A stretch of DNA of 64,000 nt from Phytohabitans suffuscus (GTDB lineage Bacteria; Actinomycetota; Actinomycetes; Mycobacteriales; Micromonosporaceae), in assembly GCF_011764565.1 (NCBI RefSeq), contig NZ_AP022871.1, positions 6,634,320-6,698,319 of the forward strand. The letters run 5' to 3'. Below the pieces are notes generated by a model. The model was not told the origin of the DNA, made no database searches, and saw only the letters and a program-made list of their open reading frames with translations. Each line of letters begins with the position of its first letter. The first letter of the stretch is position 1. The position numbers were made by a program, and so were the translations under genes. Of this stretch, positions 16,470-26,305 are shown piece by piece.

Positions 16470-17333
16470 GTGCCAACCAAGAAGCAGCGGCCAGCACCCT
16501 CGTTACGGGCCCGCTTGCTGGGCGATCGGTTGCGCGCCCTGCGGGAGGACCGGGGCTTGACGCTGAAGTACGTGTCCGGGTATCTCGGCGTCGACTTCGT
16601 TGACGTAAAGGACATCGAACACGGCACACGGTCCGCTCACCACGCTCAGATCGTCGCACTGCTCGACCTGTACAGCGTGTACGAGCAAGGCGAACGCCAC
16701 TTCGCGATCGGCCTGGCCCGCGACGCGTTCCGGCTCTCGGCCTGGGAAGGCGACTTCGACGCCCCGGAACTCCCAGTGTCGACGTTGGACAGCCTCTGGC
16801 TGGAATCGCTGGCGCAACGGATCCGAAGCTACGGCGCCATATTGGTGCCAGACCTGTTGCGCACCAGCGGATATGCCGAGGAGGTCGTGCCCCGGGAGTG
16901 CGGGCCGCAGGCGTCGGAGTCGGAGGTGGTCTGGCGAACGCGGGCGTTGGAGCGCCGGCAGCGTGAGGCGTTCGATCGTCGGCCGGCGGTCACCGTCCAA
17001 GCCGTGATCCCCGAGGTGACGCTGCTCCGCCCTGTCTGGCGCGCCGACGCGGTGTGGCGGACCCAACTGGACCACCTCGCCAAGGCGGGCGACAGCGTGA
17101 GGGTCTTGCCCACACGGGCCGGCTATCTACCAGGCATGGATGGCTCGTTCACGGTCTTCGACCTGCCCCAGAAGTACGTGCCAACCGTCGCGTGCAGTGC
17201 CTACCTAGGCGGCGTCGCCGTGCACGAGGGGGACGCCGGCCAGTGGTACGCGGACGCGTTCGACCGGCTGTGGGACGCGGCGCTACCGCCTGCCGAGTCA
17301 GCCCAGCTGATCACCGACCTGTCACATCAATGA
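16470..17333 (+). CDS. XRE regulator with DUF5753 domain (first of two)
   Basis: 287 aa. GTG 16470 is chosen because GGAGG is 5 nt upstream; longer in-frame readings lack a site. N-terminal helix-turn-helix (residues ~13-75, LRALREDRGLTLKYVSGYLG), then a DUF5753 region (residues ~95-275) with SLWLESLAQRIRSYGAILVP, LLRTSGYAEEV and LPTRAGYLPGMDGSFTVFDL. This architecture is very common in Actinomycetes, often beside a DUF397 partner in Scr1-like pairs; no DUF397 gene is seen here. Twenty bases separate it from the next, similar regulator, so the two probably form one transcript. Confidence 0.85.
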   Translation: MPTKKQRPAPSLRARLLGDRLRALREDRGLTLKYVSGYLGVDFVDVKDIEHGTRSAHHAQIVALLDLYSVYEQGERHFAIGLARDAFRLSAWEGDFDAPELPVSTLDSLWLESLAQRIRSYGAILVPDLLRTSGYAEEVVPRECGPQASESEVVWRTRALERRQREAFDRRPAVTVQAVIPEVTLLRPVWRADAVWRTQLDHLAKAGDSVRVLPTRAGYLPGMDGSFTVFDLPQKYVPTVACSAYLGGVAVHEGDAGQWYADAFDRLWDAALPPAESAQLITDLSHQ

Positions 17334-17353
17334 ACGGAAAAGGAGGAGGTCGA

Positions 17354-18268
17354 GGCATGCCGACCGAACGGAAACAGTTCCTTCAATCAGTTCGATCCCA
17401 GTTCCTGGGGACTCGAATGCGGGAGCTGCGCGAAGAACGCGGCCTGACGTTGAAGTACATCGCCGCATACCTCGGTGTGGAGTTCTCCACGCTGGCCAGG
17501 TACGAGCGGGCCGAGTGGCCGTTCCGCCGCGACCACGTAGTCGCGCTCCTGGACGTGTACGGCGTCTACGACGACGCGGAGCGGACCGCGCTCGTAGAGC
17601 TGTCGCAGCGGGCATGGCGGATCAACCAATGGGTACCCGCCGCCAGCCTGCAAGAACAGCGCAGCGGCGACGACGAGATGGCCATCGACGACTGGTGGCT
17701 CATCCAGCGGGCGGAGGAGCTCTGGATCTACGCCAACCTGACAGTGCCCGAGCCGGTGCAGTCCCGCGACTACGCCAACGCGCTCATCACGCACACGGTC
17801 GAACAGCCGGCGCTGGTCGACAAGTCCATCCGCCAACTCCTGGAGCGGCAGCAGGCATTCCAGAACAAGGTAGACAACAAGCCGCCCACCCGGCTGGAGA
17901 TCCTGATCGAGGAACCAGTCCTGCACCGCCCGATCGGCGGCCGACTGGTACTGCAGCAACAGCTACAACACCTGACCCGGCTGGTCGAGCTACCACACAT
18001 CAACGTCCGCGTGATACCCGACCGGATCGGCTGGCACCCCGGACTGAACGGCGCGTTCACCCTCTGCAAGATGCAACGGCCCTATCCGCCGGTCGCGCTG
18101 GTCCACCACCTCGACGGCCGGCTACTCATCGAGGCCGACGGCGCCAAACGCTACGAGAAGACGTTCGAAAAGGTCCAAGAGGTCGCGCTGAGCCCCACCG
18201 AGTCGGCGGCCCTGATCGACACGCTCGCCCACACCGAACCAGCCAGCGGCAGCCCACGAACTGCCTGA
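17354..18268 (+). CDS. XRE regulator with DUF5753 domain (second of two)
   Basis: 304 aa, ATG 17354 with AGGAGG (17341-17346) 7 nt upstream. Helix-turn-helix at residues ~15-75 (MRELREERGLTLKYIAAYLG, close in wording to the first copy), DUF5753 core from ~95 with EELWIYANLTVPEPVQSRDY, then VIPDRIGWHPGLNGAFTLC and a final acidic helix. The pair of paralogues suggests a duplication that diverged in the effector domain. Downstream, a 77-aa ORF follows after 25 bp in the place where DUF397 partners usually lie. Confidence 0.85.
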   Translation, partial: GMPTERKQFLQSVRSQFLGTRMRELREERGLTLKYIAAYLGVEFSTLARYERAEWPFRRDHVVALLDVYGVYDDAERTALVELSQRAWRINQWVPAASLQEQRSGDDEMAIDDWWLIQRAEELWIYANLTVPEPVQSRDYANALITHTVEQPALVDKSIRQLLERQQAFQNKVDNKPPTRLEILIEEPVLHRPIGGRLVLQQQLQHLTRLVELPHINVRVIPDRIGWHPGLNGAFTLCKMQRPYPPVALVHHLDGRLLIEADGAKRYEKTFEKVQEVALSPTESAALIDTLAHTEPASGSPRTA

Positions 18269-18293
18269 ACAACGCCAAAGATTGGAACCCTTG

Positions 18294-18527
18294 ATGCAGA
18301 TGATCCCGTTCGACGCCGAGGCGTCCCGCACCGCCGTGACCGTCGGCGCCCAGCGCATCGCCGCCTACGCCGACAAACACGCCATCACAATCGACCAAAG
18401 CCAGTGCGAAGACCTCGCCGAACTGCTGTTCGGCGATTACCGCGCCTTCCTCGCCGGCCTCACCCACGCCACCGGCGCCCTCGACGTGGCATCCGCTGAC
18501 CCGAACACCGCCGGCCACAGCGAATGA
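18294..18527 (+). CDS. Small hypothetical protein, 77 aa
   Basis: ATG 18294, 25 bp after the second DUF5753 regulator; the ribosome-binding site is weak (GGAA about 6 nt upstream). The protein begins MQMIPFDAEASRTAVTVGAQ and is acidic and helical, with IDQSQCEDLAELLFGDYRAF in the middle. It lacks the DUF397 signature. Position implies cotranscription with the two regulators; function not recognised. Confidence 0.5.
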   Translation: MQMIPFDAEASRTAVTVGAQRIAAYADKHAITIDQSQCEDLAELLFGDYRAFLAGLTHATGALDVASADPNTAGHSE

Positions 18528-18770
18528 CGCACAGCCTGCCGCCCACCCGATCACGGCGCGGGTGGGTGGCAGGCGGCCACCGGCATGCATCCATCCCCTC
18601 GTTGCCGCACGACACCAGGGCCCCGACATTTGGACTGGGCTCAACATTGGTGACAGTTGGCCTAACGATCTTCCTAGGCGGCGGACATTGGACCCGATTT
18701 CATGATCGTCAAGTGGACCGTCGATCGACGATGCGCGGTGGCTCGGCGAGAATTCCACATTGGAGGGGAC

Positions 18771-19511
18771 TCAGCGCGCCGAAGGCCGCAGGTGGAGGCG
18801 GCGCCATTTGGCGAGTTTGTCGTGGGCTGCCTTGGTGTCTGGATGCTCCGGGCCAAGGATTCGAGTTCGGTCGGCGACGAGCTGGTCGAGAATGCTGACG
18901 GCGGCCGTTGAGTCACCGGCCTTGCCGCGCCATGTGGCGAGATTGCTGCGTGTGATCAGTGTATGGGGGTGGTCGGGGCCGATGATGTGAGTGAGGTCGG
19001 CGAGAAGTTCTTCTGTGGCGGCTGCCGCGCTTGCCGGGTCGCCGGCCTCGCCGCGCCAATTGGCGAGGTGTCCTCGGGTGATGAGCGTGTCGGTGTGATC
19101 GGGACCCAGCACTCGGAGCTGATCGGTGAGGAGCGTTTCGAGGTCCCCGACGGCCTTCGCTGGGTCACCGGCGTGGCCGCACCAGCGGGCGAGGTTGCCG
19201 CGGGTTGCCAGGGTGTGTAGATGTTCGGCTCCAAACACGCGAAGCATATCGGTTAGGAGCTCCTGAAGAGCGGCGACGGCTGCGCCCGGGTCGCCGTTCT
19301 GGCCTTGTCGGATCGCGTGGTTGCCGCGGGCGACGAGGGTGTTTGCATGATCGGGACCAAGAACGCGGGTGAAATCAACGGCTATCTGCTCGGCGGTAGC
19401 GACAGGGTCGCTGGCGGTGCTACGTAGGGCCGCCAGGTTGCCGCGTGTGACCAGGGTGTCGGGGTGGTCGGGACCAAGCACACGAACGCGATCGGCAAGC
19501 AGTTGCTCTAG
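18771..19511 (-). pseudogene. 3' part of IS-disrupted STAND/TPR gene
   Basis: Continuation of the gene that starts at 23903, separated from its 5' part by the insertion at 19512-21280. It encodes about 5.5 further 42-residue TPR units of the form VLGPDHPDTL..R.NLA.WRGEAGD and ends KAAHDKLAKWRRLHLRPSAR. When the element and one CTAG copy are removed the frame is restored exactly (GCT CTA GAG CAA, reading ALEQ) and the whole gene is 1120 codons. No independent start with a ribosome-binding site is seen, so this fragment is probably not expressed alone. Confidence 0.8.
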
Positions 19512-21280
19512 ACCCGTCTTTCGCACATGGGAGTGAGTGGTCTTTTCGTCATGGCCAGCGGGGTTGGGTGGGGTCGACGTGTAAGAGGTCGAGAAGTTGG
19601 GCCTGTAGCCAGCCGGGTTTGGGGATGGTGGGTGGTTGGTCGTGGTGGGCTGGGATGAGGCGTAGGTCGCTGAGGGCTCGCAGGATCAGTCGTCCGGTGG
19701 GCTTCATGGCGCGGCGGTCGTTGGTGTAGAAGCCGATCATGTCGGTGTCGGGGGCGAGGTTGGTGCGGACCTCGCGTTCGATGAGGCAGAAGATGAGCAG
19801 GGCCAGGCAGATCACGGTGATCAGGGCGGTGATCCTGCGGTTGTGTCGCAGGAACATCGGCGCGACGGCGAGGGGGCCTTTGAGGTCGCCGTAGCGGCGT
19901 TCGACGGTGGGTTGGTCCTTGTAGCGGTGTAGGACCTCGGCGGCGTCGATGTCGGGGGCGAGGTTGGTCAGCAGGGCGTACCAGCCGTCGCCGGTGGCGT
20001 CGGCGTCGATCGCGGCTTGGTCGAAGGTCCAGGTGAACACGGGTGTGCCGGTGGGTGTGGTGGTGATGGTCGTGCGGAGGTAGGCGGTGATGCGGCGGCG
20101 GCGGGCGATGTCGGCGGCCTTGGCGGTGACGGCCTCGACGGTGGGGTGGTAGCGGGTGCCTGCGGTGCGGGTGAGGGTGTCCAGTTCGGTGCGGGCCTGG
20201 GCGAGTTTGAGGGTGCGGGCCTTGCCGGCGGCGTCGGCGTTGGCGGTGGAGTGCACCAGGATCCGGCGGAGTTGGTGGACGGGGTCCTTCTTGCGCCGGC
20301 CGGGCAGGGCCATGGTGTCCTCGGTGACCCGGTAGGCGGCCCGGTGCCACGGCGGTGTGTCCTGGTCGCGTTCGGCGATGTAGTCCACCGGTGTGGCGGT
20401 GGCGCGGTCGATGCCGGCGAACAGCCCGTCGGGCACGCGGGAGGCGGCCAGCGGTGCGATGAACGTGACCCCGGCCTGGAGCATCGCGGTGACGTTGGTG
20501 TAGGAGATCAGTTTCGAGTCGCCGATCAGCAGGAAGGTGCAAGGTCCGGCCATCGCCTTCAGCGCGTGCATGGTGTCCACGACCTGGGCGACCTCCCCAG
20601 CCCCGCCGTCGTAGGCGCGGTGGAACACCGGGATCCCGCCATCGGCAGCCACGCCGATACCGGCCTGGATCTGTTTCAGGTCGGTCCGCCGGTCTTTGGG
20701 GTGGCCGTACGCCGGTGCCGGGTGCTCGTCCTCGACGCGGTCGTAGGCGCCGTACAGGGAGATCGAGGTCATGTCCCAATGCAGGCGGGCCACGTCGATG
20801 CCGAACGCTTCGATAGCCCGTGCGCCGACCGACCCGACGATCTGCTCGACCCGCGGTGCGACAGCGTCCAGGGCCCGGCCCAGACGGTCATCGTTGAGCG
20901 CGTCGGCAGCCACGCCGTACACCTCCTGCACCGCCCAATCCCGCGCCCAGTCCGCGACGCCGACCATCGCATGCGGGCCGGTCAGCCGGTTGGCGATCAA
21001 CGCCTCGACAACCTGGCCGTGGCTGACCACCGCGATATCACGCATCGGGCAGGCCCGATCGACGATCCCCGCGATATCCAACCGGCGGGAGAAATCCGCG
21101 ATCACCGGCAGCGACCCCAACCGCTTCTCCAACACCTCCACCACCGCGATCCGCGGCCAAGGTCCAGACCGACCACGCCGAGGCTGGCTCGATATACCCA
21201 CGACGAAGCAGTCTCCCGCTCACCACACCAACCACTCGCTCACGACACGCATCGATCAAATCCATGTGCGAAAGACGGGT
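19512..21280 (-). mobile_element. IS1634-like insertion sequence, 1769 bp
   Basis: The ends are 19-bp inverted repeats: ACCCGTCTTTCGCACATGG at 19512-19530 and its complement at 21262-21280. CTAG at 19508-19511 and 21281-21284 is a 4-bp target duplication, supported by exact restoration of the host reading frame on removal. One transposase gene occupies nearly the whole element. The ends match perfectly and the host gene shows no other damage, so the insertion looks recent. Confidence 0.9.
19549..21201 (-). CDS. IS1634-family (IS4-type) DDE transposase
   Basis: 550 aa, complete. The N-terminal part (VLEKRLGSLPVIADFSRRLD and MRDIAVVSHGQVVEALIANR) corresponds to the DUF4277 region of IS1634 transposases. 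The catalytic triad is likely Asp in HWDMTSISLYG, Asp in LLIGDSKLIS, and Glu in PTVERRYGDLKG within the insertion-type C-terminal half. It moves the surrounding element by a DDE cut-and-paste reaction. There is no frameshift or internal stop, so it should be active if expressed. Confidence 0.9.
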   Translation of the reverse strand: MGISSQPRRGRSGPWPRIAVVEVLEKRLGSLPVIADFSRRLDIAGIVDRACPMRDIAVVSHGQVVEALIANRLTGPHAMVGVADWARDWAVQEVYGVAADALNDDRLGRALDAVAPRVEQIVGSVGARAIEAFGIDVARLHWDMTSISLYGAYDRVEDEHPAPAYGHPKDRRTDLKQIQAGIGVAADGGIPVFHRAYDGGAGEVAQVVDTMHALKAMAGPCTFLLIGDSKLISYTNVTAMLQAGVTFIAPLAASRVPDGLFAGIDRATATPVDYIAERDQDTPPWHRAAYRVTEDTMALPGRRKKDPVHQLRRILVHSTANADAAGKARTLKLAQARTELDTLTRTAGTRYHPTVEAVTAKAADIARRRRITAYLRTTITTTPTGTPVFTWTFDQAAIDADATGDGWYALLTNLAPDIDAAEVLHRYKDQPTVERRYGDLKGPLAVAPMFLRHNRRITALITVICLALLIFCLIEREVRTNLAPDTDMIGFYTNDRRAMKPTGRLILRALSDLRLIPAHHDQPPTIPKPGWLQAQLLDLLHVDPTQPRWP

Positions 21281-23903
21281 CTAGAGCGGCGGCGCCGGCG
21301 CGGTCGCCGGCCTCGTTGCGCCAGCGAGCGAGATGGCCCCGGATCGTCAGGGTGTCGAGATGATCGGGGCCCAGGACGCGCAGGACGTCGCCGATGAGCT
21401 CTTTTAGCTCTTTGACGGCTCCGACCAGATCGCCGAATTCGCCGCGTACGTTGGCGAGATTGCTGCGGGTGGCCAGGGTGTCGGGATGGTCCGGGCCCAG
21501 GACACGGATCCGGTCGGTAAGCAGATGCTGGAGAGCGGTGGCTGCGCCTGCGCGATCGCCGGCCTCGCGGCGCCAGCTGGCGAGTTGGTTGCGCGCTGCG
21601 AGGGTGTCGGGATGGTCCTTGCCGAGGACGCGTACGAGATCGAGGAGCAATTCCTGGATCGCGTTTGCGGCTCCGGCGGGGTCGCCGAGTTCGCCGCGCA
21701 CTGCGGCAAGATTGCTTCGGCTGAGCAGAGTCCGGGGATGATCGGGGCCGAGCACCTCGACGCAATCAACGAGGACCTCATCGTTGATTGCGCCCGCGCC
21801 GGCAGGGTTGCCGGCCCTCGTATGCCAGGCTGCGAGGTTGCTTCGCATAACTAGGGTGTCCGGATGGTCCGGACCAAGGACGCGGATCAGATCGGCAATC
21901 AGCTCTTCGGTAGCGGTTGCGGCCGCGATAACATCGCCGGCCTCTCCACGCCAGTGGGCGAGATTGCCGCGGGCGGATAGCGTTCGGGGATCGTCGGGCC
22001 CGAGAACACGGATTAGGTCGGGGACCAGTTGCTCGATAGCAGCGGCAGCACCGGCCGGGTCTCCAGCTTCACCTCGCAGGTGAGCAAGGTTGCCTCGGGT
22101 CGTCAAGGTGTAAACGTGATCGTGACCGAGCACCACGGTGAGTTCACTGAGGAGCTCTTCGAGGCTAGCGGCCGCGCCAGCGAGGTCACCGACCGCGCCT
22201 TGCCAATACGCGGCGTTGCCCCTGCTGGCCTGGGTATTAGGGTGGCTTGGTCCGAGTACGCGGAGCTGATCGGCGAGAAGTTGTCGGGTCGCTTGCAGAG
22301 CGCCTGCCAGGTCTCCTGACTCCCCGAGACTTCTATTCGCTCGCCCCAACACGGGGTGTGCATCCGGCTGCAATAGGGCGTCGTGTCCGTGCCGGTAGAG
22401 GACGGTCGCGTTACTGCGCAACCGCTGAGCAGCTCCGCTGTCGCGCTCTACTTCAGGCCATGCCTCGTCGAGTGCGTCTGCGGCGGCCCATGCCACGTCG
22501 GCGAGGTGCTCGTCCGTGAACGGTTCCCGGATGACACGCTGGACGAGGGCGTGCACGGCCACGATGCCGGCATCGCTGTCGACGGTTAACAGGTTGAGGC
22601 GGTGCAGACTACGCAGACCTGACTGGATCACCATGGCATTGAGGTCATCGTCCAGAGTATCGCCACGGCCGCGGCGGTAGCAGAGCCAGTTGCGTGCCGC
22701 AGTGGTGGTGAATACCTCGGTCGGAATTCCGGCCGGGTCAAGCACGCTGGCAAGCTCCAGCAACGGTCGGGCGAGTCTGGCCGGGCGAGCTATTTGGGCG
22801 ACGTCGATGGACAGTGACAAGGTGGCTGCGACGGTCCGGGCGTAGTCGTCTGGAAGGCCGGTAGGACCGCTGGCGTCGGGAACGAGATCGTCGAGGCGGG
22901 CCCTGTAGGCGGCAAGCCGCCGCCGGTACTGCGAGCACGATAGCTGCTCATCGACGATAAAGGCCGCAGCCTGTGCCAACGCGAGCGGCAAAAGCCCAAG
23001 ATCGGTCGCGACGCCAGCGACATCGTCGGCCAGCTGCAGATGATCCCTCAGGCGGTTGTTCAGGTACAGCTCGGCCTCCTCCACCATGAAGGTGCCGACC
23101 TGGATCAGGTGACGATCAGCGCCCTCTAAGGCCGACCCGCGTAGCCGAGTGGTAACGACGGTCCGCCCATTGGGGCGGACCGGTGGCCACAGCCGTTGCA
23201 GATCGGCGGTGTTGGCCAGGTCATCGAGCACGATCAGCCAACGTCGGTCCGTGCTGGCCAGCCACGCGTGGAACCGGGCAGCGTCACGTTCGGCGTCGGC
23301 GCCGTTTGCGCCGGTGAGGGCGAGGTCGGCGGCGGCATGGGCATAGCCCGCCAGGATTGCCTGCCGCGATGTGGCAGATATCCACACCAGTAGATCAACT
23401 TGATTCCGCCGCCAAAGCTCTTCGGCAAGGTACACGGCGATCTGAGTTTTTCCCACCCCGCCGAGCCCCGAGAGCACCTGCGTCGCCGAGCTATCCAGCA
23501 CAGCAGCGCCACGCCCACCGGCCACCGCTAAAATGCTGTCAGGCATCGCGCGGGTCTGAAAGCAGCCAGCCAGTGGTGGCACGATCCCGACCCGGCGGGG
23601 CCATGACTGCGACAGATCGGACCGCTCGGCGGGGTACGCCTGATCGAATCGCGTCCGCCACGCCAGCTTGTCCAACCTCGTGGGCGGCAACGCCTGACCC
23701 TTGGCCTTGGCATAGCTGGCACAGGCATCGACGAAAGCCTCGACGGTCGCCCACCGAAGACCCTTCGTATCGTCGCCGCTGAGTACAGCTAACAGCGTTG
23801 ACCTGCCGACGCTGTGCCCACTACTGGTGGAGTGGCTCTCAAGACGGGTCCCAGTTGGCTTGCCGGCTAACTCGTGTAACTGCCGCAGCTCGTGACGGAT
23901 CAT
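21281..23903 (-). pseudogene. 5' part of STAND/NB-ARC protein with TPR repeats, interrupted by IS
   Basis: Start taken as ATG 23903; the frame is also open to a TTG at 23948. N-terminal helical region with an XRE-like segment (residues ~1-70), then the NTPase: P-loop GLGGVGKT at ~146-153, Walker B LIVLDDL, and GLLPLALAQAA as the GxP/GLPL motif. After a winged-helix-like part come eight 42-residue kinesin-light-chain-type TPR units. The frame runs 14 codons into the insertion and stops at 21240. STAND NTPases with such repeats act as signal-dependent switches, including regulators and antiphage sensors. The truncated protein retains the NTPase and half of the sensor and could still be made. 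Confidence 0.8.
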
Positions 23904-24050
23904 CCGTGCGTCCGCAGGCCGAGCTGGGCACCCACTAGAACGCCGCAACGGGTCATCGGGTGCCGTCCAGCGTCCAGAACTGGACCGAACCAGACAGCCT
24001 CGCCCGCATCGTCAATCACGTCACTGTTCCTGACATAAAGGAGATTCTCG

Positions 24051-24278
24051 ATGTGGAGCACGTTTGAGCCAGCCCTCCTCACCTTGTGGACCTGGCTGCC
24101 ACAGTTCACCACCACCGTCAAGTTCTGCACGGCTCTGATCAATTTGATCGGATCTGTATGCGCGCTGTACCGGTCGCCCCACCCGCAGCAACGCAGCCAC
24201 CTCCGACGTCGACGTCGCCGGAGGTGCTGTCCCGGCGGCGTGGTCCGGCCGGGGCGACCTTGCCGATACTACGGATAG
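24051..24278 (+). CDS. Small hypothetical protein, 75 aa, Arg-rich tail
   Basis: ATG 24051 has an excellent AAGGAG site 7 nt upstream. The first ~42 residues are hydrophobic (MWSTFEPALLTLWTWLPQFT, then ALINLIGSVCAL) and could span the membrane; the rest is strongly basic (RSHLRRRRRRRCC). It is divergent from the STAND gene across 147 bp. No family recognised; a membrane-anchored basic peptide or toxin-like protein is possible but speculative. Confidence 0.5.
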   Translation: MWSTFEPALLTLWTWLPQFTTTVKFCTALINLIGSVCALYRSPHPQQRSHLRRRRRRRCCPGGVVRPGRPCRYYG

Positions 24279-24620
24279 AGCCGGGCGGCCGTGGTATGCG
24301 TGCTCCACTGAGTTGATGAGCGTACTCGAACCGAAGGTCAAGGGGTTCGTCTACATCGCGTTCGACGCGGCGGTCACCCACCTGTACGCGCCCAACTGTG
24401 GCTCACATTCGCAGATAACCAGACAACCTTTGCCGGTAGCCCGCCGCCATCCTCTGGCCCATCATCCTTCGCCTGTATCCGCTTAGCTTCAGAGCGCTCA
24501 CTTTGGACGTGTAGGTATACGCCCTGTTCAGGACATCTGGAGTCCACCGTCAGCGACCCGACAGAAGCCATCTCCATATCTGGCTTGCTGCGGGCAAGCG
24601 TGCCTGCCAGCCTTCCTGCC
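24279..24620. other. Intergenic stretch, nothing recognised
   Basis: No gene with start signal and plausible composition on either strand. The sequence is somewhat lower in G+C near 24400-24480. Confidence 0.5.
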
Positions 24621-25961
24621 ATGACCATCCGCCTCCCCGCCGTTGAAGCCCGGCTCGGTTGCCGCCTGGATCGAGTGGACGAAGCCGCCATAGGCCGGCT
24701 GATCGGTCTACGCGAGACCGTCGATCTTGACTTCAAACGCCTCTACGACCGGGGCGAAAAGGGCGCAGACGGCCTCTGCACCGATGTCGCAGCCATGGCC
24801 AACAGCGGTGGCGGCGCGGTTGTGCTCGGCGTTGATGAAGACAAGAACGCTCAAGCAAGCGCCTTGGTGCCGGTCGCCGTCAGCGATGACGAAGAGCGGC
24901 GGATGCGCGAACTGGTGGCCGGTCGCGTCTACCCGTTCCCGGATTGGGACGTCTTCCCCGTACGCCTGGCTACCGATACCAACCGCGGCTACTACGTCCT
25001 GGCCGCTGCCGCCAGCGACATGCGCCCCCACGCCGTCAAGCGCAACCACGCCTTCGCCTATCCGGTACGCGACGGCGCGAAGAACCGGAACCTCTCCGAA
25101 CACGAAGTTGCCGATGCCTACCGCAACCGCTTCCGCCTGGTCGAGTCACGCATCGACCGGCTGGACGAACTCGGCGGCCAGGTGGCCGAGCGGAGCGAAC
25201 CCTGGCATTCGATGCCCTGGCTGACCTGCGTGCTTGTGCCCACGGTCGGGACCCGGCTGCGGATCTCTGAAGGACTTATACGGGACGTCAAGGCCTGGGT
25301 CAGGGAGGTGTTCGATGAGCTTCCGCCATTCACCCCGCTGCGGGAGGCTACGTTGGGCGTCAGCACCGGCCTTCGTTGTCTTCTTCTCACCAGCAACCAG
25401 ACCGCACCGGTACGCGGCGAACCCCTACCTGTTGCTCGGGCAGTGCTGGGCCTGGACGGCTCGGCCGCGGTCAGCGTCAATGCATTGGTGAACGAGCAGG
25501 TCGAAAACATCGTGGGCGAGGACGACCTGTTCAGCCAGGTGGTCGCCGGGGTTCAGTTCGCAGTGAGCTACGCCGCGAAGGTCGCCGGGGCGACCCACGA
25601 TGCTTTGCTGCGGGTTGACCTCCAGATGCCGTCCGGGCACCGCGTGGCCAATGAGGTAGATCGGACAGTGCACCTCGGCGACTGGTCCCATGACCGGCTG
25701 CGCCGGATCCATGGCACCCGACACGGCAAGGGCATGGTCCGTAGCGAGCACACCATCGATCTGGATGCTGCCGCCTCCTCAAGCGCCTCGGCCGTAGCAG
25801 CGGCTGTCCTGCCATACAGCGACCTGGTCAACTCCTTCGGCCTGGCCGAGCCTGGTGTGGTGTCAGCTGAGGGCGTTCTGCAGATCAAGAGCTGGCGGGC
25901 CACTGCGCAGCATCAGCTTCGGCAGTGGGCGGGCTCGCGGGGTGTTCCAACCGAGGGCTGA
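24621..25961 (+). CDS. AlbA_2 (Schlafen-type) domain protein
   Basis: 446 aa. ATG 24621 is the first Met; an upstream TTG is less likely. Residues ~20-140 match the AlbA_2 pattern: ETVDLDFKRLYD, DVAAMANSGGGAVVLGVDED, then RVYPFPDW and GYYVLAAAASDMRPHAVKRN. AlbA_2 domains bind nucleic acid or nucleotides and occur in Schlafen-like proteins, some being RNases and several in defence islands. The C-terminal ~280 residues (LRQWAGSRG at the end) have no motif I recognise. It lies near a broken STAND gene and two proteins with nuclease-like C termini, which supports a defence or stress context without proving it. Confidence 0.65.
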   Translation: MTIRLPAVEARLGCRLDRVDEAAIGRLIGLRETVDLDFKRLYDRGEKGADGLCTDVAAMANSGGGAVVLGVDEDKNAQASALVPVAVSDDEERRMRELVAGRVYPFPDWDVFPVRLATDTNRGYYVLAAAASDMRPHAVKRNHAFAYPVRDGAKNRNLSEHEVADAYRNRFRLVESRIDRLDELGGQVAERSEPWHSMPWLTCVLVPTVGTRLRISEGLIRDVKAWVREVFDELPPFTPLREATLGVSTGLRCLLLTSNQTAPVRGEPLPVARAVLGLDGSAAVSVNALVNEQVENIVGEDDLFSQVVAGVQFAVSYAAKVAGATHDALLRVDLQMPSGHRVANEVDRTVHLGDWSHDRLRRIHGTRHGKGMVRSEHTIDLDAAASSSASAVAAAVLPYSDLVNSFGLAEPGVVSAEGVLQIKSWRATAQHQLRQWAGSRGVPTEG

Positions 25962-26305
25962 GCGCGGCGCCTCGTCGAGATGGGCGATGTCGATCTCGGT
26001 GAAGCCGCTGACAACCTCCCTTGCCTTCCAGCGGCGGCCCGTCGGCGATCAGTCGTTCGCCCCGGTCCAGCGCTCGCACTGGTGGGAGTCTCCGGGCATT
26101 CGGAGCTCATGAGGCGACGTCGCACTCTCGCAGACCGAAGTTCGACGAGACCGGATCTCTTACGAGTCGCGCAGGCGACGCTGTCGGCGGGGTGTGACTG
26201 GCTTCGCTATGTGAACCGATCGATCTGATCTGAAGTTGATCTGGAGTCGGAGCCTCCCGTTTACCCGACAGTGACATATTGGCACGGATCAGTTACGCTG
26301 AGTGA
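25962..26305. other. Intergenic stretch, nothing recognised
   Basis: No credible gene. The G+C content drops from about 26200 onwards, marking the left edge of the AT-richer gene that follows. TTGATCTG and AGTGACATA near 26235-26278 could belong to its promoter. Confidence 0.4.

Noticed and set aside
18771-19526. Separate TPR protein starting inside the insertion end (MRKTGLEQ...)
   Set aside because: The start codon belongs to the inverted repeat of the element; the frame is the severed 3' part of the STAND gene.
19508-20779. 423-codon frame inside the insertion sequence
   Set aside because: Out-of-frame shadow of the transposase with extreme Arg/His/Pro content.
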